Below are positions 1 through 10,782 of a DNA stretch of 64,000 nt, piece by piece. Each line of letters starts with the position of its first letter. Positions within the stretch are counted from its first letter, which is position 1. A model generated the notes under the pieces. It saw only the letters and a program-made list of their open reading frames with translations. It was not told where the DNA came from and ran no database searches. The stretch is taken from NCBI RefSeq assembly GCF_913566895.1, contig NZ_CAJYCN010000012.1, positions 1 to 64,000 on the forward strand, read 5' to 3'. Position numbers and translations under genes: made by a program. The stretch comes from Listeria ilorinensis (GTDB taxonomy: Bacteria > Bacillota > Bacilli > Lactobacillales > Listeriaceae).

Positions 1-60
1 CTTCTCCGCGCCGATGGTAGTTGGGGGCTTCCCCCTGTGAGAGTAGGTCGCCGCCGGGCA
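1..60 (+). rRNA. rrf: 5S ribosomal RNA, 3' end (partial)
   Basis: The first 60 bases match the conserved 3' half of Firmicute 5S rRNA: the CGCCGATGGTAGTTGGGGG segment, the GAGAGTAGG loop and the closing GCCGCCGGGCA stem strand. The 5' half lies outside the window. It is followed at once by a strong terminator, so this is the end of an rrn operon reading into the window. Confidence 0.95.
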
Positions 61-67
61 ATTCAAA

Positions 68-96
68 ACATCTGTCTAAGAGACAGATGTTTTTTT
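68..96 (+). terminator. Rho-independent terminator of the rrn operon
   Basis: Perfect stem ACATCTGTCT / AGACAGATGT with an AAG loop, followed by seven T residues. It lies directly after the 5S gene. Confidence 0.93.
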
Positions 97-115
97 GTTT
101 TGCATCAAAAAAGGT

Positions 116-144
116 TTGAATAGAAGGCATCAATGGAATACTAT
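116..144 (+). promoter_or_regulatory. Candidate sigma-A promoter for the UPF0316 gene
   Basis: TTGAAT (116-121), 17-bp spacer, TACTAT (139-144). It lies between the rrn terminator and the gene starting at 198. Assigned by match to consensus only. Confidence 0.5.
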
Positions 145-197
145 GAGTATGACCGAAAATATAAGTTTTTTCGTCAAAAGAAATGAGGTATGTAGAT

Positions 198-722
198 ATG
201 CAAGGTGGTTTAACAATAGTATTTATAATTTTCATTGTAAATATTCTTTATGTTGCAATTTCAACGATACGTTTACTTTTAACAATGAAAGGATATCGTT
301 ATTTAGCAGCGTTTGTCAGTATGTTTGAAATGATTATCTATGTTGTTGCATTAAGTTTGGTCCTTGATAATTTAAATAATCTTGCAAATGTTATTGCCTA
401 TGCAGTTGGTTTTGGTGTCGGGCTATTTATCGGAATGAAAATAGAAGAGCGCTTAGCACTGGGATATATTACAGTAAATGTCATTACAAAAGAGTATAAT
501 TTAGACTTGCCTAATCAAATCCGTGATGCTGGCTACGGTGTTACAAGTTGGTTAGCAAACGGAAGAGATGGGGAACGTATGATGCTTGAAATATTGACGC
601 CTCGAAAGAATGAACGCAAGCTGTATAAAGAAATTACGGCTATTGATGAAAAAGCGTTTATTGTGTCGTCAGAACCTAAACAAATTTATGGTGGTTTTTG
701 GATAAAACAAGTAAGAAAATAA
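198..722 (+). CDS. UPF0316 (DUF2179/YebE-like) membrane protein
   Basis: A 174-residue protein with three hydrophobic segments in the first ~75 residues and a soluble C-terminal half (ITVNVITKEYN onward) ending in a short alpha/beta fold with the GGFWIKQV motif. This is the layout of the UPF0316/DUF2179 family, whose function is not established. I chose ATG 198 because GAGGT at 185-189 gives 8-nt spacing; an in-frame ATG at 183 overlaps that Shine-Dalgarno. It stands alone between the rrn terminator and its own terminator. Family assignment is fairly sure; function unknown. Confidence 0.85.
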   Translation: MQGGLTIVFIIFIVNILYVAISTIRLLLTMKGYRYLAAFVSMFEMIIYVVALSLVLDNLNNLANVIAYAVGFGVGLFIGMKIEERLALGYITVNVITKEYNLDLPNQIRDAGYGVTSWLANGRDGERMMLEILTPRKNERKLYKEITAIDEKAFIVSSEPKQIYGGFWIKQVRK

Positions 723-726
723 ACAG

Positions 727-754
727 AACACCTTTCTGAAAAGAGAGGTGTTTT
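727..754 (+). terminator. Terminator after the UPF0316 gene
   Basis: Stem AACACCTTTCT / AGAGAGGTGTT, followed by a T-rich run (TTTTATTTT). It ends just before the purE operator. Confidence 0.85.
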
Positions 755-755
755 A

Positions 756-810
756 TTTTACATACTAAACACGAACGTTCGTGTTTAGTATGTAAAAAAT
801 GTTCGATTTT
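756..810 (+). promoter_or_regulatory. PurR operator region with 42-bp perfect palindrome
   Basis: Positions 756-797 form a perfect palindrome centred between 776 and 777, with core ACGAACGTTCGT. CGAAC at 772-776 and the inverted GTTCG at 801-805 are the cores of two PurBoxes (family consensus AWWWCCGAACWWT) facing each other. As 13-bp boxes (767-779 and 798-810) they are 18 bp apart, close to the spacing known for Bacillus PurR. The distal box, read on the minus strand as AAAATCGAACATT, has one mismatch to consensus. The site lies directly upstream of the purE promoter, so PurR repression relieved by PRPP is expected. No purine riboswitch fits in the short leader. Confidence 0.82.
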
Positions 811-813
811 TAA

Positions 814-842
814 TTGACATTCATGACAAGTATTGTTAGAAT
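814..842 (+). promoter_or_regulatory. pur operon promoter
   Basis: Consensus -35 TTGACA (814-819), 17-bp spacer, -10 TAGAAT (837-842). The predicted transcript starts near 849, leaving only ~40 nt of leader before purE. Confidence 0.88.
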
Positions 843-889
843 GAAGGTGTTGAAATGAGAAAACGAATCATAAAGGAGTTGAACCGCGA

Positions 890-1378
890 ATGTCTGCGGA
901 AATTGGTGTCATTATGGGGAGTACTTCAGATTGGGAAACAATGAAAAAGACTTGCGAAGTACTAGATGAGTTAGAGATTCCTTATGAGAAAAAGGTGGTT
1001 TCAGCTCATCGCACACCTGATTATATGTTTGAATATGCTGCAACTGCACGAACACGTGGAATTAAAGTGATTATCGCAGGCGCTGGAGGTGCAGCTCATT
1101 TACCGGGAATGGTTGCTGCAAAGACAACTTTGCCGGTTATTGGTGTACCGATAAAATCAAGAGCGTTGAACGGTTTAGATTCTTTATTATCCATTGTACA
1201 GATGCCAGGAGGTGTCCCAGTTGCAACAGTGGCCATCGGTGAAAGCGGTGCTGTGAACGCTGGACTCCTTGCTGCGCAGATCTTATCAATTTCTAATGAA
1301 GCTATTAGTAGCAGACTCACGAAAAGACGTGCTACACTAGAAGAAAATGTACTAGAAAGTAGTGATAGTCTTGAATAA
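890..1378 (+). CDS. purE: N5-carboxyaminoimidazole ribonucleotide mutase PurE
   Basis: Class I PurE of 162 residues, the usual length. It converts N5-CAIR, made by PurK, to CAIR in de novo purine synthesis. The substrate-binding motif GSTSDW is at residues 10-15, the catalytic histidine is in SAHRTP (His40), and the glycine-rich [11 protein letters not shown] loop follows. The start ATG has AAAGGAG upstream at good spacing. It is the first gene of the pur operon, and its stop overlaps the start of purK, indicating translational coupling. Confidence 0.97.
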   Translation: MSAEIGVIMGSTSDWETMKKTCEVLDELEIPYEKKVVSAHRTPDYMFEYAATARTRGIKVIIAGAGGAAHLPGMVAAKTTLPVIGVPIKSRALNGLDSLLSIVQMPGGVPVATVAIGESGAVNAGLLAAQILSISNEAISSRLTKRRATLEENVLESSDSLE

Positions 1379-2495
1379 ATCGTATTTGCTTCCTAATAGT
1401 GTGATCGGTATCATTGGCGGTGGGCAACTTGGCCGGATGATGGCGCTCGCGGCAAAAGCAATGGGCTATCGGGTTGTTGTGCTGGACCCGACTCTAGACT
1501 CTCCTTGTGGGCAAGTGGCCGATGAGCAAATCATTGCAGAATATGATGACAAAGAGGCGCTTCAAAAACTAGCGCGTATCTCAGATGTTGTCACCTATGA
1601 GTTTGAAAATGTGGATTATGAGGCGCTTCAGTCAATAGAGAAGCAGGTTGATGTCCCTCAAGGATCGGAATTGCTTTCGATTACACAGGATCGAATTTTA
1701 GAAAAAGCATATTTAGAATCTTGTAATATTAATATTGCCCCTTATGCAGTAGTAGTTGATCAGGAGGATATTGAAACGAAAATTAGCAGTCTAGGTTATC
1801 CATCTGTTCTTAAGACTGCTCGTGGCGGTTATGATGGAAAAGGGCAGGTGGTTTTAGAAAGTCCAGCAGATATTGATAAGGCAGCTGAACTTTTAAAATA
1901 TGGTTCTTGTGTGTTAGAGGCTTGGATTCCATTTGAAAAGGAAATTTCGGTGGTAGTGGCGAGAAATCATGATGGACAAATTGAAACTTTTCCAGTAAGT
2001 GAGAATATTCATCGCAATAATATTTTACATCAGTCAATCGTGCCCGCAAGAGTGAATGAAGAAGTAGAACAAGAGGCCGTGGCAATTGCAGAAAAATTAG
2101 CTGGATTTCTACATTTGCAAGGCGTACTAGCTGTAGAGATGTTTGTAACGAAATCAGGTGCTGTCTATGTGAATGAGCTTGCACCTCGACCACATAACTC
2201 GGGGCATTATTCAATTGAAGCTTGTAATATCTCGCAATTTGCGCAGCATATTCGGGCGATTGTCCAATTGCCTCTGCAGAAAGTTGAATTAGTGAAACCT
2301 GTTGTAATGGTTAATATATTAGGGCAACATGTAGAAGGTGTGACAGAACAGATGGGGGATTATTCGCGCTGGTTTGTTCACTTTTATGGGAAAAGTGAAG
2401 TGAAGAAGGATCGTAAAATGGGGCACGTGACCATTTTGACAAATAATATTGAAGATTTACTGGTTGATTTGGAAGAAACAAAAATCTGGTCATAA
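1362..2495 (+). CDS. purK: N5-carboxyaminoimidazole ribonucleotide synthase PurK
   Basis: ATP-grasp enzyme that makes N5-CAIR from AIR, bicarbonate and ATP. The N-terminal [13 protein letters not shown] motif is diagnostic, followed by the ATP-grasp segment ([12 protein letters not shown]) and the C-terminal [13 protein letters not shown] motif. There is no ATG start. GTG at 1362 gives 377 residues; TTG at 1371 (MNKSYLLPN) gives 374 and aligns better with the N-termini I remember for Listeria PurK. Both lie inside the end of purE, so coupling is expected. The start is uncertain; the identity is not. Confidence 0.95.
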   Translation: MIVLNKSYLLPNSVIGIIGGGQLGRMMALAAKAMGYRVVVLDPTLDSPCGQVADEQIIAEYDDKEALQKLARISDVVTYEFENVDYEALQSIEKQVDVPQGSELLSITQDRILEKAYLESCNINIAPYAVVVDQEDIETKISSLGYPSVLKTARGGYDGKGQVVLESPADIDKAAELLKYGSCVLEAWIPFEKEISVVVARNHDGQIETFPVSENIHRNNILHQSIVPARVNEEVEQEAVAIAEKLAGFLHLQGVLAVEMFVTKSGAVYVNELAPRPHNSGHYSIEACNISQFAQHIRAIVQLPLQKVELVKPVVMVNILGQHVEGVTEQMGDYSRWFVHFYGKSEVKKDRKMGHVTILTNNIEDLLVDLEETKIWS

Positions 2496-2513
2496 ATGGA
2501 GGCAGTTAAAGGC

Positions 2514-3806
2514 ATGATTGAACGTTATACACGAAAAGAAATGGGACAAATTTGGACGGAGGAAAATCGTTTTAAAGCTTGGCTTGAAGTGGAAATTTTA
2601 GCTTGTGAGGCCTGGGCAGAATTAGGTGAAATTCCCAAAGCTGATGTAGAAAAGATCCGTGCAGATGCCACTTTTGATGTGGACCGTATTAAAGAAATTG
2701 AGCAGGAGACGCGACATGATGTTGTGGCCTTTACGCGTGCAGTTTCTGAATCGCTCGGTGCGGAGAAAAAGTGGGTGCATTACGGACTGACTTCTACAGA
2801 TGTTGTAGATACGGCCAATTCCTATTTACTCAAACAGGCTAATACACTGCTTCGTGAAGATTTAGAAAAATTTATTGCAATTTTGGCTGTGAAAGCAAAG
2901 GAATATAAACATACAGTAATGATGGGGCGGACCCATGGTGTTCATGCGGAGCCGACGACATTTGGTTTGAAATTGGCACTATGGCATGAAGAGATGAAGC
3001 GCAATTTAGAGCGGTTCGATCATGCGGCAAAGGGCGTAGAATTCGGCAAGATTTCTGGAGCTGTCGGAACTTATGCAAATATTAATCCTTTTGTCGAAGA
3101 ATATGTGTGCCGCAAGCTTGGGACGACACCTGCACCGATTTCTACACAGACCTTGCAACGTGACCGTCATGCGGAATATATGGCGACACTTGCTTTGATT
3201 GCAACATCAGTTGAGAAATTCGCAGTGGAAATTCGTGGACTTCAAAAGAGTGAAGTTCGTGAAGTGGAAGAATTCTTTGCTAAAGGGCAGAAGGGCTCAT
3301 CGGCAATGCCGCATAAACGCAATCCGATCGGTTCAGAAAATGTGACGGGACTAGCACGGGTCATTCGTGGACACATGATGACTGCTTATGAAAATGTGCC
3401 GCTTTGGCATGAACGCGATATCTCACATAGTTCGGCTGAACGTATTATTTTACCGGATGCGACCACTTTGCTCGACTATATCTTGAATCGGTTTGGTAAT
3501 ATCGTGAAAAATCTGACTGTCTATCCTGAAAACATGAAACGAAACATGGACCGGACATTAGGTCTGATTTACTCACAACGTGTGCTGCTTTCTTTGATCG
3601 ATAAAGGGATGGCGCGTGAAGAAGCCTATGATACGGTGCAACCGAAAGCGATGGAAGCTTGGGAAACACAAACGCCATTCAGGAAACTTGTGGAAGGTGA
3701 ACCAAAAATCACAAAACTTCTATCAAAAGAAGAACTGGATGCTTGTTTTGATTATCACTATCATTTGAAAAATGTAGATATGATTTTTGAACGTCTAGGT
3801 CTGTAA
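2514..3806 (+). CDS. purB: Adenylosuccinate lyase PurB
   Basis: A 430-residue fumarase/aspartase-superfamily enzyme. It cleaves SAICAR to AICAR and adenylosuccinate to AMP, releasing fumarate. The signature [11 protein letters not shown] loop is near residues 260-271, and the catalytic histidines are in TSTDVVDTA / [10 protein letters not shown] contexts. ATG 2514 is chosen because TGGAGG lies ~11 nt upstream and [11 protein letters not shown] is the canonical N-terminus. An upstream in-frame ATG at 2496 abuts the purK stop but has no ribosome binding site. Confidence 0.97.
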   Translation: MIERYTRKEMGQIWTEENRFKAWLEVEILACEAWAELGEIPKADVEKIRADATFDVDRIKEIEQETRHDVVAFTRAVSESLGAEKKWVHYGLTSTDVVDTANSYLLKQANTLLREDLEKFIAILAVKAKEYKHTVMMGRTHGVHAEPTTFGLKLALWHEEMKRNLERFDHAAKGVEFGKISGAVGTYANINPFVEEYVCRKLGTTPAPISTQTLQRDRHAEYMATLALIATSVEKFAVEIRGLQKSEVREVEEFFAKGQKGSSAMPHKRNPIGSENVTGLARVIRGHMMTAYENVPLWHERDISHSSAERIILPDATTLLDYILNRFGNIVKNLTVYPENMKRNMDRTLGLIYSQRVLLSLIDKGMAREEAYDTVQPKAMEAWETQTPFRKLVEGEPKITKLLSKEELDACFDYHYHLKNVDMIFERLGL

Positions 3807-3813
3807 AATACTT

Positions 3814-3840
3814 GGGAGCAGGTTCCAAGACCCGCTCCCT
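3814..3840 (+). other. Intercistronic hairpin between purB and purC
   Basis: GGGAGC pairs with GCTCCC across a short loop, followed by CTTAAATTTT rather than a true T tract. It may be a weak attenuator, processing site or mRNA-stabilising hairpin. It is unlikely to end the operon, because the reading resumes 40 bases later with purC. Confidence 0.5.
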
Positions 3841-3866
3841 CTTAAATTTTGAGCAAAGGAGTTAGA

Positions 3867-4583
3867 ATGATCGTGGCAAACGAATTGATCTATGAAGGCA
3901 AGGCAAAACAACTTTTCAAAACGGAACAAGCGGGTGTACTTCGTGTTGCGTATAAAGATGATGCAACGGCTTTAAATGGTGCACGCAAGGAAGTTTTTAC
4001 TGGAAAAGGCGTATTGAATAATCAAATCACGAGTCAAATTTTCACTTATTTGCAAGAGGCTGGTATTAACAGTCATTTTATCAAACAACTTTCTGAGCGT
4101 GAACAGCTCGTGAAAGAGGTATCGATTATTCCGCTTGAAGTGGTCGTGCGAAATGTACTTGCCGGCAGTTTGGCAAAACGTTTGGGGCGTACTGAAGGGG
4201 AAATCATCGAGGAACCGATTGTGGAATTTTACTACAAAGATGACGCACTGGATGACCCGTTTATTAATGATGAACATGTTCGCTTTTTAAAGGTAGCATC
4301 TGATAAAGAGATTATTGAATTGAAAAAACAGGCCCGTGCAATCAATCAAGTACTGAAAAAGTTGTTTGAGGAAATGAATATTACGCTGGTCGATTTTAAA
4401 CTGGAATTTGGCCGTGATCAGCATGGGACGATTATTTTGGCGGATGAGGTCTCACCGGATACGTGCCGGTTATGGGATAAAGAAACCGGTGATAAGCTGG
4501 ATAAGGATGTCTTTCGTCGGAATATTGGCAATTTAGTATCAGTTTACGAAGAAGTTTTAAGACGACTTGAGGAGGTCAAATAA
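3867..4583 (+). CDS. purC: SAICAR synthetase PurC
   Basis: A 238-residue phosphoribosylaminoimidazole-succinocarboxamide synthase that joins CAIR and aspartate using ATP. It starts with [11 protein letters not shown], the family's N-terminal signature. The conserved [11 protein letters not shown] and [12 protein letters not shown] segments follow in order. Start ATG 3867 has AAAGGAG at 5-nt spacing; a TTG further upstream overlaps the Shine-Dalgarno and is rejected. Length is normal. It stands after the purB-purC hairpin, with purS 3 nt downstream. Confidence 0.97.
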   Translation: MIVANELIYEGKAKQLFKTEQAGVLRVAYKDDATALNGARKEVFTGKGVLNNQITSQIFTYLQEAGINSHFIKQLSEREQLVKEVSIIPLEVVVRNVLAGSLAKRLGRTEGEIIEEPIVEFYYKDDALDDPFINDEHVRFLKVASDKEIIELKKQARAINQVLKKLFEEMNITLVDFKLEFGRDQHGTIILADEVSPDTCRLWDKETGDKLDKDVFRRNIGNLVSVYEEVLRRLEEVK

Positions 4584-4586
4584 GCC

Positions 4587-4832
4587 ATGTACCAAGTAAA
4601 AGTTTATGTAACGCTTAAAAAAAGTGTATTAGATCCACAAGGAGTAGCAGTAAAGGATGCTGCTCAAAGTTTAGGCTATCGTGAAGTTCAAGATGTACGG
4701 ATCGGTAAGTATATGGAGCTTCAGGTGGCAAAATCAGACCGGGATATTCATGACGTGTTGAATGAGCTTTGTGATCAGTTATTGACGAATCCTGTCATGG
4801 AAGACTATCGTTACGAAATCGAGGAGGCTTGA
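4587..4832 (+). CDS. purS: FGAM synthase subunit PurS
   Basis: An 81-residue small subunit of the three-part formylglycinamidine ribonucleotide synthase (PurS-PurQ-PurL) found in Firmicutes. It carries the typical [15 protein letters not shown] start and the VRIGKYMEL strand. PurS is thought to help deliver ammonia from PurQ to PurL. The start ATG is preceded by GAGG in the 3' end of purC. It runs into purQ with a tiny gap, as usual. Confidence 0.95.
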   Translation: MYQVKVYVTLKKSVLDPQGVAVKDAAQSLGYREVQDVRIGKYMELQVAKSDRDIHDVLNELCDQLLTNPVMEDYRYEIEEA

Positions 4833-4834
4833 TC

Positions 4835-5518
4835 ATGAAATTTGCAGTCATTCAATTTCCAGGATCGAATTGCGATCTAGATATGCTTCATGCGATTCAA
4901 GACGCATTAGGTGAAGAAGCGGCTTATGTATGGCATGACGAGGAATCGCTTGACGGTTTCGACGCGGTACTCCTTCCAGGGGGGTTTTCTTACGGAGACT
5001 ATTTACGAACTGGAGCGATTGCAAAATTTGCGCGAATTATGCCGGAAGTGGTGCGGTTTGCAGAGGAAGACAAGCCAGTTCTTGGCATTTGCAACGGATT
5101 TCAAATTTTGACAGAGAGCGGGCTATTACCCGGTGCGCTAATCCGCAATAATAATCTGCATTTTGTTTGCCGAACGGCTTCTTTAAAGGTTGAAAATAAT
5201 AAAACGATGTTTACGCAATTATATCGCAAAGGGGAAGACATTCAAATCCCAATCGCACACGGTGAAGGAAACTATTATTGTGATGAAACGACACTGGCTC
5301 ATTTGAAAGAACGGGAACAAATCATTTTCACGTATCAGGAAAATCCAAATGGTAGTGTGGCGGATATCGCAGGCATTGTGAATGAGCGTGGGAATGTTCT
5401 TGGTATGATGCCCCATCCAGAGCGCGCGGTTGAGGCGTTGATTGGTGGAGAAGATGGATTAAAATTATTCCAGTCGATTCTAAAGACTTGGAAGGAGGTT
5501 GCTCAAGTTGCCAAATAA
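4835..5518 (+). CDS. purQ: FGAM synthase glutaminase subunit PurQ
   Basis: A 227-residue class-I glutamine amidotransferase. The nucleophile is Cys86 in the LGICNGFQ elbow, and the catalytic His-x-Glu is in MMPHPERA near the C-terminus. It produces ammonia for PurL. ATG 4835 follows GGAGG by 7 nt; the upstream in-frame TTG is too close to that site. Its 3' end overlaps the start of purL, giving tight coupling of the two subunits. Confidence 0.97.
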   Translation: MKFAVIQFPGSNCDLDMLHAIQDALGEEAAYVWHDEESLDGFDAVLLPGGFSYGDYLRTGAIAKFARIMPEVVRFAEEDKPVLGICNGFQILTESGLLPGALIRNNNLHFVCRTASLKVENNKTMFTQLYRKGEDIQIPIAHGEGNYYCDETTLAHLKEREQIIFTYQENPNGSVADIAGIVNERGNVLGMMPHPERAVEALIGGEDGLKLFQSILKTWKEVAQVAK

Positions 5519-7727
5519 TGAACCTACTGCAAAGGAAATCAATGAACAGAAAATTTATGCAGAAATGGGGCTGATCGATCAGGAGTATGAGTTGATTTGT
5601 CAAATTCTCGGACGAGAGCCGAATTATACGGAAACGGGGTTATTTTCTGTCATGTGGTCGGAACATTGTAGTTATAAAAACTCAAAACCGGTCTTGAAAA
5701 AATTCCCGACAGAGGGTCCGCAAGTGCTACAAGGGCCAGGTGAAGGAGCAGGTATCGTGGATATAGGTGATGGACTGGGTGTCGCTTTTAAAGTGGAGAG
5801 TCATAATCATCCCTCTTTCGTCGAACCGTATCAGGGAGCTGCTACGGGTGTTGGCGGGATCATTCGAGATGTCTTCTCTATGGGGGCTCGTCCAATTGCG
5901 ATGCTAAACTCACTTCGATTTGGTGAATTGGAAGATGCGAAAACGAAATATCTGGTAAGTGAAGTAGTTGCAGGGATTGCTGGTTATGGGAATTCGATCG
6001 GGATCCCAACAATTGGCGGCGAGATCCAATTTGAAAGTTGTTATGCGAAGAATCCGCTTGTCAATGCGATGTGTGTAGGGTTGATCGAAGCGAAAGATAT
6101 TCAAAAAGGGCAGGCAATTGGTGTCGGTAATCCGGTCATGTATGTTGGCGCGAAGACAGGACGAGATGGCATCCATGGGGCAACGTTTGCTTCTGTGGAG
6201 TTTAGTGAAGAAGGTGAACAACAGCGGTCTGCCGTACAGGTTGGCGATCCGTTTATGGAGAAATTGCTTCTGGAAGCCTGTCTGGAAGTGATTCAGGAGC
6301 ATGCGGACATTTTAGTCGGGATTCAGGACATGGGGGCAGCGGGACTTGTTAGTTCAAGTTCAGAAATGGCTTCCAAAGCGGGATCCGGTTTGGAACTTGT
6401 GATGGATGATGTGCCGCAGCGGGAAACCAATATGTCTGCTTATGAGATGCTGTTGTCAGAGTCGCAGGAACGGATGCTTCTATGTGTAAAAAAAGGTCAT
6501 GAAGCTGAAATCAAAGCCTTGTTTGAACGTTATGGTCTCGAAGCTGTGACGATTGGTCATGTGACGGATGATAAGAACTATACCATCATACATCATGGTG
6601 AAATTGTGGCACAAGTTCCAGTTGATGCACTAGCGGAAGAAGCACCTGTCTATCATAAGCCTTCTAAAGAGCCAGCTCGATTTAGAGCTTTTCAGGAAGA
6701 AGCGTCATTTGCACCTGAAAATTTGCCAATTGAAGAAACATGGCGGGCGCTTTTGGCACAACCAACCATTGCCAGCAAGCGTCATGTCTATGAACAGTAT
6801 GATTACCAAGTCCGCACTAGTACTGCAGTTGCGCCTGGATCTGATGCAGCGGTCGTTCGGGTACGCGGAACAGACAAAGCGATTGCAATGACGACGGACT
6901 GTAATTCGCGTTATCTGTATCTGGATCCTGAAATGGGCGGTGCGATCGCGGTGGCAGAAGCGGCACGGAATATTGTGGCTAGTGGTGGAAAACCGCTTGC
7001 GATAACGGATGGATTGAATTTTGGTAACCCGGAAAAGCCAGAGATTTTCTGGGAAATCGAAAAAGCGGCTGATGGGATCGCTGAAGCATGCCGAAAGCTA
7101 GATACGCCAGTTATTTCAGGAAATGTATCTTTATATAATGAAACAGACGGTACGGGAATCTATCCGACACCGGTGATTGGGATGGTTGGGCTGATTGAAA
7201 ATACAGCGGATATTACCACGCAGGATTTCAAACAGGCTGGCGATCAAATTTATCTATTAGGTGAAACAAAATCTGAATACAATGGTTCGGAACTCCAAAA
7301 GCTGCTACAAGGACGTATTTCGGGCAAAGCACCAGTATTAGATTTGGAAAAAGAACAGACGGTGCAAAAAGAGCTTTTGGCAGCCATTCAAAAAGGTTTC
7401 GTTGCAAGTGCACATGATTTGGCAGAAGGCGGTTTGGCGATAGCAATAAGTGAATCGCTGTTCAAGGGAGGATTTGGCGCAGAGATCACGGTGCCATTTG
7501 TGCTTTCTGACTTATTTAGTGAATCACAGTCTCGCTTTATCGTTTCAGTGAAAAAAGAACAGGCTGCTCAGTTTGAACAGCAAATGGCAAAAACGCCAAT
7601 TACGCGATTAGGAGAAGTGACAACAAGTGGTCTGCTAACCGTTAAAGGGACAGATGCAGCAGTTACACTAGAAGTGGATCAATTAGCTGAAATTTGGGAA
7701 GGAGCTATACCATGCTTGCTGAAATAA
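5508..7727 (+). CDS. purL: FGAM synthase large subunit PurL
   Basis: Small-type PurL of 739 residues. It uses ATP and ammonia from PurQ to convert FGAR to FGAM. The [11 protein letters not shown] motif, the glycine-rich [16 protein letters not shown] segment and the second-half repeat ([20 protein letters not shown]) are all present. GAAGGAGG at 5491-5498 places the start at TTG 5508 ([10 protein letters not shown]); TTG 5499 is too close. The reading frame overlaps the 3' end of purQ and runs 16 nt into purF. Confidence 0.96.
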   Translation: MPNNEPTAKEINEQKIYAEMGLIDQEYELICQILGREPNYTETGLFSVMWSEHCSYKNSKPVLKKFPTEGPQVLQGPGEGAGIVDIGDGLGVAFKVESHNHPSFVEPYQGAATGVGGIIRDVFSMGARPIAMLNSLRFGELEDAKTKYLVSEVVAGIAGYGNSIGIPTIGGEIQFESCYAKNPLVNAMCVGLIEAKDIQKGQAIGVGNPVMYVGAKTGRDGIHGATFASVEFSEEGEQQRSAVQVGDPFMEKLLLEACLEVIQEHADILVGIQDMGAAGLVSSSSEMASKAGSGLELVMDDVPQRETNMSAYEMLLSESQERMLLCVKKGHEAEIKALFERYGLEAVTIGHVTDDKNYTIIHHGEIVAQVPVDALAEEAPVYHKPSKEPARFRAFQEEASFAPENLPIEETWRALLAQPTIASKRHVYEQYDYQVRTSTAVAPGSDAAVVRVRGTDKAIAMTTDCNSRYLYLDPEMGGAIAVAEAARNIVASGGKPLAITDGLNFGNPEKPEIFWEIEKAADGIAEACRKLDTPVISGNVSLYNETDGTGIYPTPVIGMVGLIENTADITTQDFKQAGDQIYLLGETKSEYNGSELQKLLQGRISGKAPVLDLEKEQTVQKELLAAIQKGFVASAHDLAEGGLAIAISESLFKGGFGAEITVPFVLSDLFSESQSRFIVSVKKEQAAQFEQQMAKTPITRLGEVTTSGLLTVKGTDAAVTLEVDQLAEIWEGAIPCLLK

Positions 7728-9133
7728 AAGGCTTGAATGAAGAGTGCGGGATTTTCGGCGTGTGGAATCATCCTCAGGCTGCAGAAATTACTTATTACGG
7801 CTTGCATAGCTTGCAGCATCGCGGACAAGAGGGTGCCGGGATCGTTTCAACAGATGGTGTGACACTAAAAGGACACCGGAATCTAGGACTACTGGCAGAT
7901 GTTTTCAAACACGGAGAACTTGAAAATTTAGATGGGATTGGCGCGATCGGACATGTACGTTATGCAACTGCTGGCGGCAAAAGTTTGAGTAACGTTCAGC
8001 CGTTTTTGTTTCATTTTCAAGAGTCTTCTTTTGCACTGGCACATAATGGGAATTTGATTAATGCCAAATCATTGCGGCGTGATCTGGAGGCGCAAGGGGC
8101 AATTTTTCAAACATCCTCCGATACGGAAGTTTTGGCGCATTTAATAAAGCGAGCGCGAAAAGGAAACTTTCTGGATGATCTGAAAGCTGCTCTTCGGCGT
8201 GTGAAAGGCGGTTTTGCCTACATGCTGCTTACTGAAAATGCGATGATTGCCGCGCTTGATCCGAATGGCTTCAGACCACTGGCGATTGGTCGGATCGGGG
8301 ACAGTTATGTGATCGCTTCTGAAACATGTGCTTTTGAAACAGTTGGGGCAGAGTTTGTTCGAGATGTCGAGCCGGGAGAATTGATTGTAATTGATCATGA
8401 TGGCCTTCATATCGATTCGTTCACAAAAGATATTAAGCATTCGATTTGTAGTATGGAATATATTTACTTTGCACGGCCAGATTCGAATATTGCAGGCATC
8501 AACGTACATTCAGCGCGGAAAAGAAGCGGTAAGCAACTGGCCCGTGAGGCTTTTGTTGAAGCAGATATCGTAACTGGGGTACCTGACTCCAGTATTTCAG
8601 CCGCAATCGGTTATGCAGAAGAGAGCGGTATTCCTTATGAGTTAGGGTTGATTAAAAATCGGTATGTGGCCCGAACATTTATTCAGCCATCTCAAGCTTT
8701 GCGAGAGCAGGGGGTACGGATGAAATTATCGGCGGTCAGCGGGGTCGTGCAAGGCAAGCGGGTCGTGATGATCGATGATTCAATTGTACGGGGAACCACC
8801 AGTAAGCGGATTGTACAGCTTTTGCGTGATGCAGGCGCTAGTGAAGTCCATGTACGAATTGCTTCGCCACCGCTTGCATTTCCTTGCTTTTATGGGATCG
8901 ATATTCAAACGCGAAATGAGCTGATTGCAGCTAATTATTCAAAAGAAGAGATTCGTGGGATTATCGGCGCCGATTCACTGGAATATTTAAGTGTGGATGG
9001 TTTGGTGGATGCGATTGGTCGTCCTTACCCGGAAGAGCCGTATGGCGGTCTTTGCATGGCCTATTTCAACGGTGATTATCCGACTGAACTATATGATTAT
9101 GAAGCAGAGTATTTGGCTAGTTTAGAAGTGTAA
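7712..9133 (+). CDS. purF: Amidophosphoribosyltransferase PurF
   Basis: Catalyses the first committed step, PRPP plus glutamine to phosphoribosylamine. The N-terminal [11 protein letters not shown] is a propeptide, and cleavage would expose Cys12 as the Ntn glutaminase nucleophile. The class-II GATase domain ([17 protein letters not shown]) is followed by a PRTase domain with the PRPP motif [14 protein letters not shown]. Cysteines in the C-terminal half could carry the Fe-S cluster seen in the Bacillus enzyme. GGAG lies upstream of ATG 7712. The gene overlaps purL. Confidence 0.97.
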   Translation: MLAEIKGLNEECGIFGVWNHPQAAEITYYGLHSLQHRGQEGAGIVSTDGVTLKGHRNLGLLADVFKHGELENLDGIGAIGHVRYATAGGKSLSNVQPFLFHFQESSFALAHNGNLINAKSLRRDLEAQGAIFQTSSDTEVLAHLIKRARKGNFLDDLKAALRRVKGGFAYMLLTENAMIAALDPNGFRPLAIGRIGDSYVIASETCAFETVGAEFVRDVEPGELIVIDHDGLHIDSFTKDIKHSICSMEYIYFARPDSNIAGINVHSARKRSGKQLAREAFVEADIVTGVPDSSISAAIGYAEESGIPYELGLIKNRYVARTFIQPSQALREQGVRMKLSAVSGVVQGKRVVMIDDSIVRGTTSKRIVQLLRDAGASEVHVRIASPPLAFPCFYGIDIQTRNELIAANYSKEEIRGIIGADSLEYLSVDGLVDAIGRPYPEEPYGGLCMAYFNGDYPTELYDYEAEYLASLEV

Positions 9134-9163
9134 AAATAAGGATCAGGAAAGAGAGGATTCATA

Positions 9164-10213
9164 GTGACTGAAAATGCGTATAGTAAAGCTGGTGTCGATG
9201 TCGAGGCAGGATATGAGGTCGTAGAAAGAATTCGGAAACACGTGGAGCGGACCAAACAAAAAGGTGTCATGGGAGCGCTTGGTTCATTTGGCGGGATGTT
9301 TGATTTAAGTCTTCTGAATCTGAAAGAACCTGTACTTGTTTCCGGGACAGATGGTGTGGGAACAAAACTGATGCTCGCACAAATGATGGACAAGCATGAT
9401 ACGATTGGAATCGACTGTGTGGCTATGTGCGTGAATGATATTTTGGCACAGGGCGCAAAGCCGCTCTTTTTCCTTGATTATATCGGGACCGGAAAGACTG
9501 ATCCACTAAAGATGGAGCAGATCGTAAAAGGTGTGGCAGAAGGCTGTATGCAAGCTGAATGTGCGCTGATTGGTGGCGAGACAGCGGAAATGCCAGATAT
9601 GTACAGTGAGGATGAATATGATTTGGCAGGTTTTACGGTCGGGGCCGCAGAAAAAAGTCAATTGATCCAAGCAGATGGCGTAAAGGAAGGTGATGTTTTA
9701 ATTGGTCTTCCTTCAAGCGGAATCCATAGCAATGGATTTTCACTCGTGCGGAAAATTTATCTGAAAGAGGGGGAGTTCGATCTTTCAAAAATATTGCCGG
9801 AATTCGATCGTCCGCTTGGTGAGGTGTTGCTTGAACCTACTCGGATCTATGTGAAAGCTGTGTTGGCTGTACTTCAAAAAGCGAAGATTAATGGCATTTC
9901 GCACATTACAGGGGGCGGCTTTATTGAGAATCTGCCGCGGATGTTTGCAGAAGATTTGACAGCAGAGATCGAACTTGGCAGTTGGCCGATTTTGCCTGTA
10001 TTTAAAAGCATGCAAAAACGTGGTCATTTGAATGAAAAAGAAATGTACAATATTTTCAACATGGGGATTGGTTTAGTGTTGGCCGTTGCGCCTGATCAAG
10101 TAGCGCTCGTGACGGACGTACTCAATGTGATGGACGAGCCCTTTTACAAAATCGGTCAAATCAAGCGGCGCAAGGAAGAGGCCGTTACGTTTACTGGAGG
10201 CGCAGAGGCATGA
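9164..10213 (+). CDS. purM: AIR synthetase PurM
   Basis: A 349-residue phosphoribosylformylglycinamidine cyclo-ligase, which closes the imidazole ring (FGAM to AIR, using ATP). [12 protein letters not shown]-like N-terminus (here [12 protein letters not shown]), the [10 protein letters not shown] motif, [11 protein letters not shown] and the HITGGGF segment are diagnostic. The start is GTG 9164 with GAGAGGA upstream. Its stop codon overlaps the purN start (ATGA). Confidence 0.97.
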   Translation: MTENAYSKAGVDVEAGYEVVERIRKHVERTKQKGVMGALGSFGGMFDLSLLNLKEPVLVSGTDGVGTKLMLAQMMDKHDTIGIDCVAMCVNDILAQGAKPLFFLDYIGTGKTDPLKMEQIVKGVAEGCMQAECALIGGETAEMPDMYSEDEYDLAGFTVGAAEKSQLIQADGVKEGDVLIGLPSSGIHSNGFSLVRKIYLKEGEFDLSKILPEFDRPLGEVLLEPTRIYVKAVLAVLQKAKINGISHITGGGFIENLPRMFAEDLTAEIELGSWPILPVFKSMQKRGHLNEKEMYNIFNMGIGLVLAVAPDQVALVTDVLNVMDEPFYKIGQIKRRKEEAVTFTGGAEA

Positions 10214-10782
10214 TCAATCTAGCTGTGTTTGCTTCAGGAACTGGCAGCAATTTTCAGGCACTTGTGGATGATCCGGCTATTTTCCCGGCAATCAAGTTAC
10301 TTGTATGTGACAAAAAAACAGCCGCGGTCATTGGGCGAGCAGAACAGGCAGGTATTCCCGTGTTTGTCTTTGCAGCAAAGGAGTATGCAGATAAAGCCAG
10401 CTTTGAACAGGAAATTTTAGATGAACTGGCGTATTATTCCATTGATTTATGCGTGTTAGCTGGATATATGAGATTGATTGGTCCGACACTGCTTGGCGCT
10501 TTTCAAAATCGGATTGTGAATCTGCACCCTTCGCTTCTTCCTGTATTTCCAGGAAAAGACGCGATTGGGCAGGCTTATCGAGCGCAGGTGAAAGAAACTG
10601 GTGTGACTGCACATTTTGTCGATAGCGGAATGGACACAGGACCTGTCATTGCGCAGGAAAAAATAGCAATTGAAAAAGAGGATACGATGGAAACGTTGAC
10701 GGAAAAAATCCATCGCGTAGAACACCGCTTTTATCCAGCGGTCGTGAAGCAGCTGATGGCAAGCAGAAAGGAAGTTGAGTGA
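10210..10782 (+). CDS. purN: GAR transformylase PurN
   Basis: A 190-residue phosphoribosylglycinamide formyltransferase using 10-formyl-THF. The N-terminal [11 protein letters not shown] binds the GAR phosphate. The catalytic Asn/His are in [15 protein letters not shown], and the Asp lies in [14 protein letters not shown]. It overlaps purM and purH by ATGA/TGATG junctions, so the three are translationally coupled. Confidence 0.97.
   Translation: MINLAVFASGTGSNFQALVDDPAIFPAIKLLVCDKKTAAVIGRAEQAGIPVFVFAAKEYADKASFEQEILDELAYYSIDLCVLAGYMRLIGPTLLGAFQNRIVNLHPSLLPVFPGKDAIGQAYRAQVKETGVTAHFVDSGMDTGPVIAQEKIAIEKEDTMETLTEKIHRVEHRFYPAVVKQLMASRKEVE

Noticed and set aside
95-328. 77-codon open frame near the left end
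   Set aside because: It overlaps the terminator T run and the UPF0316 gene in another frame, with no ribosome binding site and unlikely composition.
849-889. Purine riboswitch in the pur operon leader
   Set aside because: The predicted leader is only ~40 nt, too short for the aptamer, and none of its conserved loops is present. Control appears to be by PurR.
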